Assembly: GCF_010646885.2 (NCBI RefSeq) | Contig: NZ_CP050700.1 | Location: forward strand, 6,252,146-6,316,145 | Length of the DNA: 64,000 nucleotides | Direction: 5' to 3' | From: Desulfopila sp. IMCC35008 | Lineage (GTDB): Bacteria > Desulfobacterota > Desulfobulbia > Desulfobulbales > Desulfocapsaceae | Shown: positions 7,785 to 17,480 of the stretch, piece by piece | Numbering within the stretch: position 1 is the stretch's first letter | Layout: every line of letters begins with the position of its first letter | Made by a program: the position numbers and the translations under genes | The notes under the pieces: generated by a model | Told to the model about the DNA's origin: nothing | What the model saw: the letters and a program-made list of their open reading frames with translations, nothing else | Databases searched by the model: none

Positions 7785-8628
7785 CTACCCATACAGTGTT
7801 TCGATCCACCTGATGGCCTCTGTGTCGTTGACTTTGCCGAGATACCTTCTGGGTCGTGGTGTGGTGAGGTCAGCATGGCGCAGAATGACCTTGCTGACGA
7901 TCTCTATAGGCGTTCCTGACCGTGAAGCATACGTCGCAGCATGACGCCTGAGATCGTGAGGTTTCAATTCTACACCAACAAGCTGCCCTGCCTTCTTCAC
8001 CATTGACCAGGCCTCGACATAAGAAATGGGAAAGATCCGTTCGTTCTGGTTGATGCCGGTGGCATGGATATACTTACTTAACCTTCCCAGGATTTTTCGT
8101 GGAACATAAACCGTCTCTGTTTTTCTCCCACTCTTGGGGTTCTGAATTGCCAGTGAGCACTCCTGAACATCGTCTGGTGTGAGTTTCAAGACCTCCCCGA
8201 CCCTCAATGCCTCCCCTGGCCATAAGTTCCAGCATGAGGTGGTTACGCTTGTTTGTGGTCCGAAAGATAATCTCGTCAACCGTATCCTTGTCAACGATCT
8301 GCCACTGAATGGGTGGTGGGCGCTTGAAGATCTTTTTGATGACTGTGGTATTGCAGGGGTTGGCGAGGGATGGCAGGCCTGTGTTGATACTGAAGTTGTA
8401 AAAAGACGAGAGGACGGAGTAGCGATTTCTCTTCGTGGCCTGCTTGTTGTCCTTTGTCAGGGTCAAAAGGAAATCCAGTACCTCTTCCTGGGATATACCG
8501 GCTAGTTCTCGATCGCAGAAACGTGTCGCAAATTTGGAGAGGACAAACTCACTTGTCTTGACCGTATTTTTTTTCGAGTTGGCCCGGTGATACTGCAGAT
8601 GGAAATCGACTGCCTGTGAGACTTTCAT
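7785..8628 (-). pseudogene. tyrosine recombinase (phage-type integrase), single-base frameshift
   Basis: The first frame (8628 to about 8207) gives the N-terminal SAM-like core-binding domain and ends NHLMLELMARGG. The second frame (about 8206-7785) gives the catalytic domain. A normal junction would read ARGGMRVGEVLKLTPDD; the sequence reads ARGGIEGRGG because one extra base sits in the CAA at 8205-8207. All catalytic residues survive: Arg in MRVGE, Lys in NPKSGRK, HDLRR, His in ILRHAD, and a Tyr in RRYLGK. An AGGAGG site precedes the ATG. The repaired protein would be about 280 residues, XerC/phage-like and without the extra domain of integron integrases. The intact active site suggests a recent mutation or a sequencing error. 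Confidence 0.8.
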
Positions 8629-8889
8629 AATACACCTCCTGCGTTGGGGCTCAGGGCGTTAGTGCCTTGATCAATTATACCCCATGAGGTGATTCGTATG
8701 GACTGCTGGGGGCCTACCTGCACAGGAAGAAACATCTTCACATAAAGCTATTATCATCAGTCTTATATTCGCAGGTGAAATCTTTTATCTCAGATTATAT
8801 GCCATCATTGATGGCAGGTTATAGATTCATGTATTTTATTGGTATGGATATAAATTCGAGGAAATTATGAATAGGATAATAGATAATTC

Positions 8890-11265
8890 CTAACTGCCAG
8901 ATTTTGCTTCATCCAGAACATTTCGAACGGTATTAATCAGATCTGCTTTCCCTAACGGTTTCATTGCAAAAGACTTTATTCCCAATTCAGTTGCTCTGTT
9001 TTCATCCATACGGTCGCTGTGGCCAGTGCAGAGAATAATTGGTATGTCCGGACGAACTTGAATGACTTGTTTTGCCAATTCCTCTCCTGTTATTTCCGGC
9101 ATGGCCATGTCGGTGATCACAAGATCGAATCGTCCAGGACTCTCTATAAACAACTTCAAGGCGTCGGCACTGCTTGTTTTGCCAACCACTTCATAGCCGG
9201 AACGTGTCAGCATTTTGGTGATCATTTTCACCAATGACGCTTCATCATCTATTAGCAAAATTCGTTCAGTTCCTGTCGTTAACGTTTCAGTTTCCATGCC
9301 ACTAAGTATCGGTTGTTCATCAATCAGCGGAAAGAGCACTTCAACCGTTGTCCCTTTTCTGACTTCGCTTTCGATCTTTATTTCACCTTCATGTTTTTTA
9401 ATAATACCATAGACAACCGCCAACCCCATGCCAAGTCCTTCATCAACATCCTTGGTGGTAAAATACGGTTCAAATATGCGGTCAATAATATCCGCTGAAA
9501 TGCCGATTCCATTATCTGAAACAGTCAGCTTTACATAATCTCCTGGGCTGATATTCTCAAAACGCTCAGAAGATCGGGAGTTGAGCGTTTTGGTTTCAAG
9601 TGTCACTTTCAAGACGCCTTTTCCGTTAACCATGGCATGTGCGGAATTAGTGCAAAGATTAATAAGCACCTGACTGATCTCCGTTGGATCGCCCAATATC
9701 GTTTCGGTTGTACATGCAAGATTTGATTTGATTTCAATGTTGGCGGGTATTGTTTTTCTTAGGAGTCCCAGCGATTCATCGATAATTGTACGAATTTGTA
9801 TTGGTTTTCTAGCTTCCAAGGTTTTTCGAGCAAAGCTCAAGAGCTTTCGAACAATGTCTTTGCTGCGCAGAGATGCGGTTCGGATTTCCTGAATACAGTG
9901 CGCTGCTGGGTTCCATTCAGGGATATCATCTAATGCAAGTTCCGTGTTTCCTATAATGACGCCCAGCATATTGTTAAACTCATGAGCGATTCCTCCCGCA
10001 AGTGTACCAAGGGATTCCATTTTTTGAGACTGTCGCAGTTTTTCCTCTGTTTCTTTTTTCTCTGTAATATCCTGTATGGTTCCGCGAACTTTATGGCCCT
10101 TAGGTCCAATTTCGGATTCTGGTTCGCAGATAGTATGAATCCATTTTTTTTCCCCCGATGAAAATTCGAGACTCAACTCGATATCATAGGGGGTACCATC
10201 TGTAATTGCACCATGGATGGCAGAAGAAAACTTTTTCCACCATTTGCCTTGATAGATATTCTTATATTCTTCAAGTGTATAGGGACCAAGATTTGGATCC
10301 CTTTCATATATTCGATAAATTTCCTCTGACCATTCCGGCACGCCGACCTCTGGATCTAGGGTCCACAAGCCAATTGATGCAATGCGTTGGGCCAGCTTTA
10401 AGTCAGTGTTTTTCTTTTCAAGAAGCATTTCAGAATTTTTTCGCTCGGTGATGTCAAATCCTGTGCTAATGAAGTATTCGCCAAAAGGAACACTGGTCAT
10501 ATAGAGGTACTGATCTGTCGCTGGATAATATGTTTCCCATGTGTGAGCAGTATTTGTCGTAAAAATCTTTTCCACTATTGGCATGAAGATTTCAGTTGTA
10601 TCATATGAGAAAATCTCATCAGGGGTTTTCCCAAGTACTTCAGATCGTTTTCTATTCCAGGCTTTGAGGGCGGCGGGATTGGCTTCTATCAGTTGCCAGG
10701 TTTTGATTGAGCCATACTCATCACGAATAAGTTTCCAGAGATGGACCTCGTGCATTATATTCTCGAACAAGTTTCGGTATTTTTCTTCGCTCTCCTTCAG
10801 CACTTTCTCAGTTTTTTTCAGAACGCTAATATCCATAAAGGTAGTAATTACTTGACTGACTTGACCGTTTTCGTCGAACTCCGGGATAGCTGAGTCAAAA
10901 AACCACCTAGGTTCATCTTTGTCGTTACGTTTAACTCCTATAATTAAATTGTAAATTGGGCTTTTTGTCTTAAGAACCTGTGATACCGGATATTCATCAA
11001 CAGGCATATGACTGCCGTCCTTTCGTAGAAATGTCCACGCGGGATCAGTCAACTGCTTTCCGAGTATCTGCTCGTCTGTTAAGCCAAGCATGATTTGTGC
11101 AGTCGTGTTGCTTTTGGTTACAGCTCCATCGCTTCCGTGAACAACTATCCCAGCCTGTATGCTCTCTATAAGGCGGTGAAGACTGCTTTGTTCTCGGAGT
11201 GTTTTGCTCGCCTCCAGCTCGCGAACTCGCTGCTCCAATTCTTCATCGGTTGGCTTTGTAGACAT
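8890..11265 (-). CDS. PAS hybrid histidine kinase with C-terminal receiver
   Basis: This 791-residue soluble kinase has a short coiled coil (about 1-30), three PAS/PAC modules (about 30-150, 160-280, 285-405), and a HisKA domain with His428 in GGIAHEFNNML. Its HATPase domain has SDNGIGIS and GLGMGLAVVYGI, and a receiver domain has phosphoacceptor Asp719 in LVITDMAMPE. No membrane segment or DNA-binding domain is present, so it probably senses a cytoplasmic signal (redox, ligand or energy) and passes phosphate to an unlinked partner. AGGAG lies 6 nt before the ATG at 11265. The HisKA and receiver parts closely resemble the larger hybrid kinase on the opposite strand (11915-15094). No phosphotransfer protein is adjacent. 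Confidence 0.9.
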   Translation of the reverse strand: MSTKPTDEELEQRVRELEASKTLREQSSLHRLIESIQAGIVVHGSDGAVTKSNTTAQIMLGLTDEQILGKQLTDPAWTFLRKDGSHMPVDEYPVSQVLKTKSPIYNLIIGVKRNDKDEPRWFFDSAIPEFDENGQVSQVITTFMDISVLKKTEKVLKESEEKYRNLFENIMHEVHLWKLIRDEYGSIKTWQLIEANPAALKAWNRKRSEVLGKTPDEIFSYDTTEIFMPIVEKIFTTNTAHTWETYYPATDQYLYMTSVPFGEYFISTGFDITERKNSEMLLEKKNTDLKLAQRIASIGLWTLDPEVGVPEWSEEIYRIYERDPNLGPYTLEEYKNIYQGKWWKKFSSAIHGAITDGTPYDIELSLEFSSGEKKWIHTICEPESEIGPKGHKVRGTIQDITEKKETEEKLRQSQKMESLGTLAGGIAHEFNNMLGVIIGNTELALDDIPEWNPAAHCIQEIRTASLRSKDIVRKLLSFARKTLEARKPIQIRTIIDESLGLLRKTIPANIEIKSNLACTTETILGDPTEISQVLINLCTNSAHAMVNGKGVLKVTLETKTLNSRSSERFENISPGDYVKLTVSDNGIGISADIIDRIFEPYFTTKDVDEGLGMGLAVVYGIIKKHEGEIKIESEVRKGTTVEVLFPLIDEQPILSGMETETLTTGTERILLIDDEASLVKMITKMLTRSGYEVVGKTSSADALKLFIESPGRFDLVITDMAMPEITGEELAKQVIQVRPDIPIILCTGHSDRMDENRATELGIKSFAMKPLGKADLINTVRNVLDEAKSGS

Positions 11266-11914
11266 ATTGGCTCCTACAGTCCAGGAAACTCATCACACAT
11301 AGTCAGAACTGTTTGGTTTTTGATCAATCAAACATGCTCTCATAATGGTTAACATTATCAATATTCCATAGTACCACAGGTATTCTCGATATAACACAGA
11401 CAACAAATCTTACAGCCTGAAACTAATTACCAAGACCGATGTAATACCAGTTCATCTGGAAGCAACTGTTTGTTACCCTGCCGGTTGTAACATCAAACAA
11501 TTTAGAAAATATGGAAACATGATTTTTCGGTTGTATCTGGGAACCTCGGCTTGCCCATATTCCTAACAATAAAAAATGAATTTAGGAGATGACCTTCTCC
11601 ATGAATGCCTACAGGGGTGCACGATATTACGATAGCAGAGAGTGGCATTGGCAATGTTAACCGAAATGATAAATTTCAGTGATTACCCTCTCTTTGTTAT
11701 CTCTACTTTACAGTTGCTCCATTTTTAAGCGATCCTGGTGTTTCTAGTTAAGCCCTACCCTCCCAGGAATAATCTTCACAAAATCTCATATGGGCTTCTC
11801 GGATCTCATTTATTGGTTTATATCTGTATGAGTGGTGTGTAAATGCACGAGTATCGGTAAGAAAGAGTTTTGATAAAAAATATTAAGCACAAAACAAGAA
11901 TGGCGTAGAAAGCA
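11266..11914. other. divergent intergenic region with dispersed repeat A
   Basis: About 650 bp between the two divergent hybrid kinase genes, presumably holding both promoters. No gene is seen. Part of it (11562 to about 11724) is related to sequences elsewhere in the window; see the repeat entry. Confidence 0.5.
11562..11724 (+). repeat. diverged dispersed repeat, copy A
   Basis: CCTAACAATAAAA at 11562, CTTCTCCATGA about 30 bp on, GCACGATATTACGATAGCAG and CATTGGCAATGTTAACC recur in the same order in copy B (21759-21894). The downstream end TTTACAGTTGCTCCATTT (11707-11724) recurs exactly at 15201-15218. The copies have clearly drifted apart. No gene is inside. Confidence 0.6.
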
Positions 11915-14900
11915 ATGATTTCTCAACAAAGTGTCATATCAAAAAGACGATTAATGGTTTGCATACAATTTGTCATTGTTTTTTTCGTCTGCTCTTCGGC
12001 CTCAGGATATGGTGAAGGTGAACTCTCAGCTGAGGCAGTAGCCTGGCTCAAGGAAAACAATCATAAAATTCGTCTTGCTCCTGTACCAGAATACGCTCCT
12101 ATAGATTTCAGAGATGACGATGGGGAATTTATTGGTTTGAGTCAAGACTATATAAGAGCCATTGAGGAGATGTATGATTTTCGCTTTAAGAGGGTAGCCG
12201 TTAAGAATTTTTCCGACTTGATCGAGAAGCTAAAAAATCGGGAGGTCGATCTAACCAGCTCAATCGGAATTAACGATAAAAGAAAAGAGTTCCTTCATTT
12301 TCATAAGCCACACGTTCGAGTCAAAAAAGTCATCATTACAAGGCAGTCAGTATTAGGGACAATCACTTGGGAAGATTTGACGGGCAGAAAGGTTGCCCTC
12401 GTCGATGGATATATTGTTAGTAATCTGATCAAAGAGAAATATCCGGATATAAATTTCCACATGGTTTCAAGTGAAAAGAATGGGCTAAAACATGTATCGT
12501 TGGGTGAATCCTATGCATTGATCATCGATCTTGGATCGGCGTCGTATAACTTGAAACAGATGGGAATCACTAATCTCAGGGTTGCCGGTGAGACAGAATT
12601 TTCATTTGATCTGCGGATAGCATCACGAAATGATTGGCCCTATCTCACTGAAATCATCCAGAAGGGGTTAGAGAACATATCTCCTGAACAGAGAGAGAAC
12701 ATCTACAATAAATGGGTATCTTTTACTGTGCCCCCATACTATTTAAGTAAGCAGTTCTGGATTATACTATTTTCTTTAATTCTAGTAATATCCCTAATTA
12801 TTTTCTTGGGCTGGTATCTTAGAAATCGGTTGAGGAAGGAGGTGTTGCGCAGGACAAAGGAACTTCGCTCCAGTGAAGCAAAATTTCGGGCTCTTTTTGA
12901 CCAAGCTGCAGATAATATTCTTTTACTTAAGCCCAAGAGTGATGGTTCTCTGATAATTATGGACATTAATCCAGCCGGAGCAGAACTGCATGGCTACACT
13001 CGTGGTGAGCTATACGGAAAAAATATCATAGTTCTCGATAAACATGTTTCAACTGAACAAATTGAAAAAATAGTTAGTGCACTTAACAGAGACGAGCTTG
13101 TTCGATTTGAAGTGGTGCATCAAAAGAAAGATGGAGGGGAAATTACCCTTGAGGTATCAGCAAAAAGAATTTTTATAGATGATGAGGTGTACTACCTGAG
13201 TGTGGAGCGTGACATTGGAGATAGAATTGAGCACCAAAAGGCTATAGAGGCACGTGACCGAGTATTTCGCCATGCAATGGACCTGCTCTGTGTCGCAAAT
13301 AGCGAAGGCTATCTTACCGAAATTAATCCTGCATGGGAAAAAACTTTAGGATGGGATGAAGAGGAGTTAAAGGCCAAGCCTTTCATGGAGTTTATACACC
13401 CGGATGACAGAGACTCAACTAGTCTGGCTGCTTCAAAGCTTGCAAAGGGTGAAACAGCGATAGGTTTTGAAAACAGGTACCTCACTAAAGATGGGGAATA
13501 TCGTGTTCTCTCCTGGAATACATATCCATACGCCAAAGATGGAACTATTTTCGGAACAGCCAGAGACGTAACAGAGCGGCGTCAACTCGAAAAGGAATAC
13601 CGAAATCTTTTTAATCAAATGTTAGATGGGTTTGCCAATCATAAAATTATTTTAGATGAGCATGGTAAACCAGTTGATTATGTGTTTTTGAGCATTAATC
13701 CAGCTTTTACTGAAATGACAGGGCTTTCGGAAGAAGAACTAATTGGGAAAACAGTACTTGAGGTTATGCCAAATACAGAGCAGTACTGGTTAGATAAATA
13801 TGGGAAGGTAGCTATTACTGGGGAGCCTATTCGTTTTGAGCAGTTTTCAAATGAATTAGATAAACACTTTGAAGTTCTGGCTTTTCAGTCGAAACAGAAT
13901 CATTTCGCCACAATTTTCAGAGACATAACAGAGAGGAAACTTCTTGCCGACCAAGCGTTACAAAGCCAAAAGATGGAAGCAATGGGCACCTTGGCTGGAG
14001 GGATAGCGCATGATTTCAACAATCTCTTGGCGGTCATACTTGGCTATACGGATTTAACCTTAGATGATGATTCCTGTTCGAAGGAAGTGAAAAAAAACCT
14101 CCACCAAGTCACTGTGGCAGCAAATCGAGCAAAGCAACTTGTCCAGCAAATACTGTCTTTTAGTAGGAAGTCTACAGAGGAAAAGCAAATTGTCAGGATT
14201 CAGGCAGAAGTAGATGAGATGCTAAAACTCTTAAAGAACACTCTTCCTGTTACAATCAAGATATCTATAAACTATTGTGAAGAAGATTTGTTTGTATATG
14301 CAAACTCGACACATTTACATCAAATACTCATGAATATTTGCACAAATGCTTATTATGCAATGAGAGACGAAGGCGGTACACTTTCGATTAATGTCGAGGC
14401 AATAAATGTTGACTCTAAATTGACTTCCAAAATAATCGATCTTCGTGAGGGTCGGTATGGAAGGATCATTATTCGTGATACCGGTAAAGGAATACCCTCA
14501 ATAATAATTAATCGTATTTTTGAGCCCTTTTTTACCACCAAAGGTACAGGTGAAGGAACAGGGATGGGCTTGGCTATGGTTCACGGAATTGTCAAGGATC
14601 ATAGAGGGGCGATAGATGTTGAAAGTACGGTGGGTAAGGGTACTGCTTTTAGTATCTACCTGCCGTTGGCTGATGGTACTGATAATGAGGATTCAGTTTC
14701 AACTCATGATGAATTTCAATATGGAAACGGTCATATTCTTATAGTCGATGATGAGCCCATGATAGCCGAATTGATGGCGCGAACCTTGGAGGTGTCGGGA
14801 TACTCAGTTACCACTGTGCTTAATGCAAAAGATGCCTTGAAAGAATTTCAAAAGAACCCAATGTCTTTTGACCTTGTTATAACAGACCAGACAATGCCAG

Positions 14901-15094
14901 GAATGACTGGTGGATTATTGACAAAAGAACTCCTAGTTATACGTAGCGATATACCAGTTGTTATTTGCACAGGGTACAGCGACATATTGGATCGCACCAA
15001 AGCACTAAAGTATGGAGCCAAAGAGTTGCTTATGAAGCCTGTAGACAGAACCCAACTTTCAATGGTTGTTGGCCAAATTCTTAGTGATAAATGA
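11915..15094 (+). CDS. SBP-PAS hybrid histidine kinase (periplasmic solute-binding sensor)
   Basis: This 1,059-residue protein has an N-terminal signal/anchor segment (about 12-32) and a periplasmic family-3 solute-binding domain (about 40-275, with RLAPVPEYAPIDF and VDLTSSIGINDKR). A membrane helix spans about 283-304, followed by three PAS modules (about 320-440, 448-560, 565-675). The HisKA domain has His699 in GGIAHDFNNLL, the HATPase domain has GEGTGMGLAMVHGI, and the receiver has Asp991 in LVITDQTMPG. The BvgS-like layout suggests sensing of a small molecule such as an amino acid in the periplasm. It is divergent from the other hybrid kinase. A short repeat sequence lies on both sides of the gene (11707-11724 and 15201-15218). 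Confidence 0.9.
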   Translation: MISQQSVISKRRLMVCIQFVIVFFVCSSASGYGEGELSAEAVAWLKENNHKIRLAPVPEYAPIDFRDDDGEFIGLSQDYIRAIEEMYDFRFKRVAVKNFSDLIEKLKNREVDLTSSIGINDKRKEFLHFHKPHVRVKKVIITRQSVLGTITWEDLTGRKVALVDGYIVSNLIKEKYPDINFHMVSSEKNGLKHVSLGESYALIIDLGSASYNLKQMGITNLRVAGETEFSFDLRIASRNDWPYLTEIIQKGLENISPEQRENIYNKWVSFTVPPYYLSKQFWIILFSLILVISLIIFLGWYLRNRLRKEVLRRTKELRSSEAKFRALFDQAADNILLLKPKSDGSLIIMDINPAGAELHGYTRGELYGKNIIVLDKHVSTEQIEKIVSALNRDELVRFEVVHQKKDGGEITLEVSAKRIFIDDEVYYLSVERDIGDRIEHQKAIEARDRVFRHAMDLLCVANSEGYLTEINPAWEKTLGWDEEELKAKPFMEFIHPDDRDSTSLAASKLAKGETAIGFENRYLTKDGEYRVLSWNTYPYAKDGTIFGTARDVTERRQLEKEYRNLFNQMLDGFANHKIILDEHGKPVDYVFLSINPAFTEMTGLSEEELIGKTVLEVMPNTEQYWLDKYGKVAITGEPIRFEQFSNELDKHFEVLAFQSKQNHFATIFRDITERKLLADQALQSQKMEAMGTLAGGIAHDFNNLLAVILGYTDLTLDDDSCSKEVKKNLHQVTVAANRAKQLVQQILSFSRKSTEEKQIVRIQAEVDEMLKLLKNTLPVTIKISINYCEEDLFVYANSTHLHQILMNICTNAYYAMRDEGGTLSINVEAINVDSKLTSKIIDLREGRYGRIIIRDTGKGIPSIIINRIFEPFFTTKGTGEGTGMGLAMVHGIVKDHRGAIDVESTVGKGTAFSIYLPLADGTDNEDSVSTHDEFQYGNGHILIVDDEPMIAELMARTLEVSGYSVTTVLNAKDALKEFQKNPMSFDLVITDQTMPGMTGGLLTKELLVIRSDIPVVICTGYSDILDRTKALKYGAKELLMKPVDRTQLSMVVGQILSDK

Positions 15095-15200
15095 GACGCT
15101 AATTTTAAGATGGAAGTAGTTACCTCTTAAATCTGATATCTTTCATTATCAAGTTTGAATATTGTCTTACACCTTGACTGAAGTCTTTGGTTATCTTTCG

Positions 15201-15218
15201 TTTACAGTTGCTCCATTT
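15201..15218 (+). repeat. short copy of the dispersed repeat, right of the kinase gene
   Basis: TTTACAGTTGCTCCATTT is identical to 11707-11724. The preceding roughly 17 bp (TCTTTGGTTATCTTTCG) also resemble the sequence before the left copy. The two copies flank the 3.2-kb hybrid kinase gene in direct orientation. Confidence 0.6.
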
Positions 15219-15363
15219 CTGTGCAATTCATTTGAAATAGGCAGTTCTACCATCACAGGAAGAAGTGAAATCTGATTACTTGTAATTTAACGGTAGATAA
15301 GAATTAACAATGACTTTCTGTCACAGAGCACCTGCTACCCCTCTATGAGGTCAATAGCAATGG

Positions 15364-16911
15364 CTACTTTTTTTTAGGGAATTGAATGCCAAGCTTGCTC
15401 ATCTTGGTGCGAAGAGTATTGGGATTCACCCCCAGGATTTCCCCAGCTCCTCCGGGGCCGTGAATTTTTCCTCCTGTCATTTTGAGCACACTTCTGATGT
15501 GTGCGGCTACCACGAGGTCCAGTTTTAAGGATTGCTCATTGCCTGCTGCTAAATTTTCCGAAGTTGGTCCTAAAGTGCTGGTTCTGATGTCATCAAAGCT
15601 CAGCGGTTCGCCTTGATGTAAAATCATTGCACGCTCCAACAGGTTCTCCAGCTCTCTAACGTTTCCAGGCCAAGTATAGGTTTGCAACACCTCAATGGCA
15701 CCTTCCGCCAAGCGTGGTATTTTGCCAATCTTAAGTTCTTTAGCTTTGCGATCAATGAAGTAGTCTACCAGGGCCGGAATATCTTTCTTCCGTTCGCGCA
15801 ATGGAGGAACGGCAATGGGAAAAACGTTAAGGCGAAACCAAAGATCCTCCCGAAAACGTCCCTCCCTCACTTCTTGATCGAGGTTCTTGTTTGTAGCTGC
15901 AATGATGCGGATATCTAATTTAATTAACTTGTTTCCGCCAATTCTTTCAATTTCGCGATTTTGCAAAACGCGAAGCAGGCGAATTTGAGCTTCAACTGGC
16001 ATCTCTCCTATCTCATCAAGCAGGATAGTCCCCGTGTGGGCGCGCTCGAAACGGCCACGTTTTAGTGACAAAGCACCGGTGAATGCTCCCTTCTCATGGC
16101 CAAATAACTCACTGTCAATAAGTGATTCTGGAATCGCTCCACAATTCACAGGAATGAAAGGTCCTTTGCTGCGACGAGAAGCGAGATGTATCGCATTGGC
16201 GATTATATCTTTACCTGCGCCAGTCTCACCAGTCAGCAATACAGGGCTTTCGGTAGGAGCTACTTGGTTTACCTGCCGCATCACATCGCGCAGGCCAAAG
16301 TCGGCGCCAATCAGTTGATCACCCGAGATACGCCGAAGCTCGCTTTGCAAGAAGCGATTATCATCTTCAAGTGCACGGCTTCTGATCACCGTACGACGGT
16401 GTTTGAGTGCATTCAACAGAGTCAATACGAATGGCTCTTTCAGAATTCTCAACAGATCGGTTTGTTCTTTGGTGAAACACTTACCGTCTTCAGCAAAAAC
16501 CGTCACCCCGCCAATCGGCATTTGTTCTCCAACAACAAAACCAAGTCCCATTGCAGGCGAATATGGCTCTTTTAAAAAATCGAAGATGTGTTTGGCGAAC
16601 GTATCGGGCTCCTCGAATGAAAACATCTGATCTCCCAAAGAACGAACGTGGTTTTCATACTCAATAAACTGAGAATGGTGTTCTGGAGGAACTGACATAT
16701 TGAGATCAAGCTTTACCACTTTGTAAACGTCTGCCTTGGCTATGAAATTCATGGACTGTGTCTCGGGATATTCTAAGTGAAGATACATCCTTCTGACAGG
16801 AATAAAGCTGCGGAAATACAAAAAACAGGATTGTATAACTTTCTCGACTTCGAGATGACTACAAATCTGTATTGTACCTTCGCGGAAAATGTTTTCTTCG
16901 TCTAAAGCCAT
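15364..16911 (-). CDS. sigma-54-dependent transcriptional activator (GAF-type, FhlA-like)
   Basis: This 515-residue protein has an N-terminal GAF-like sensing region (about 1-170), a linker helix, and an AAA+ domain (about 195-440) with Walker A GETGAGKD at 228-235. The sigma-54 contact loop GAFTGA is at 275-280 and Walker B ILLDEIGE near 296-303. A C-terminal Fis-type helix-turn-helix (about 465-512) includes AGEILGVNPNTLRTKMSKLG. It has no receiver domain, so it is likely switched on by a ligand bound to the GAF region, as in FhlA/NorR-type activators. It opens hexameric AAA+ work at sigma-54 promoters. AGGGG precedes the ATG at 16911. The divergent neighbour is the split methyltransferase gene; a strong palindrome lies between them. 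Confidence 0.9.
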   Translation of the reverse strand: MALDEENIFREGTIQICSHLEVEKVIQSCFLYFRSFIPVRRMYLHLEYPETQSMNFIAKADVYKVVKLDLNMSVPPEHHSQFIEYENHVRSLGDQMFSFEEPDTFAKHIFDFLKEPYSPAMGLGFVVGEQMPIGGVTVFAEDGKCFTKEQTDLLRILKEPFVLTLLNALKHRRTVIRSRALEDDNRFLQSELRRISGDQLIGADFGLRDVMRQVNQVAPTESPVLLTGETGAGKDIIANAIHLASRRSKGPFIPVNCGAIPESLIDSELFGHEKGAFTGALSLKRGRFERAHTGTILLDEIGEMPVEAQIRLLRVLQNREIERIGGNKLIKLDIRIIAATNKNLDQEVREGRFREDLWFRLNVFPIAVPPLRERKKDIPALVDYFIDRKAKELKIGKIPRLAEGAIEVLQTYTWPGNVRELENLLERAMILHQGEPLSFDDIRTSTLGPTSENLAAGNEQSLKLDLVVAAHIRSVLKMTGGKIHGPGGAGEILGVNPNTLRTKMSKLGIQFPKKK

Positions 16912-17036
16912 TCTACAACCCCTAGCAAGGGGCCCCCATTCGGTAGATCAAGTAAATTGTTACTGTATACCACAAAAACATATTGTTGTATATCGTAACA
17001 ACTAATCTAATGAATCTCTCAAGTCCCTAAAATATT

Positions 17037-17072
17037 GTACTATTCTAATTTGGCACAAAATTAGAATAGTAC
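17037..17072. promoter_or_regulatory. 15-bp perfect inverted repeat between divergent genes
   Basis: GTACTATTCTAATTT (17037-17051) and its exact complement (17058-17072) are separated by 6 bp, GGCACA. It lies between the sigma-54 activator start (16911) and the methyltransferase start (17130). The centre reads TTGGCACA, a match to the -24 half (TGGCAC) of a sigma-54 promoter, but the -12 half is poor. The most likely role is an operator or regulatory hairpin. No U-tract follows on the plus strand. Confidence 0.6.
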
Positions 17073-17480
17073 CTCTTCAACTAGCTTGGGTTTTGAATAT
17101 TTATTTGATAACCAAAAATGGAGAGAATGATGTTTGAAAAATTAAAGGAAATAAATGCACGTCCAAAACCATTTGAATTCTATACTGCTGAGGAATTGTG
17201 GACAAATGAACACACGGCAACACAAATGCTTCAGTATCATTTGAACGATGACATTGAAGCATCGAGTAGAAATAGTATTTTTATTAAGAAGTCATGCGAA
17301 TGGATTGCAGACAACTTTGATGTTAAGGGCAAAAAGGTAATCGACTTCGGTTGTGGACCAGGTCTTTATGCGTCAAGACTTGCACAGACATAATGTCTGA
17401 CAGGGCACGAATCATCCCAACTCCTGTTAAGATAGATTGTAACAGCACGTTACAAGAATCCTATAACAAGGAGGGGAGCC

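Noticed and set aside
7543..7944. 133-codon plus-strand frame opposite the broken recombinase
   Set aside because: It overlaps the antisense of the recombinase catalytic domain, has no ribosome binding site and shows no protein-like pattern.
7785..8628. Integron integrase
   Set aside because: The recombinase lacks the extra domain typical of IntI. The dispersed repeats in the left half are not attC-like palindromes and do not separate small cassettes.
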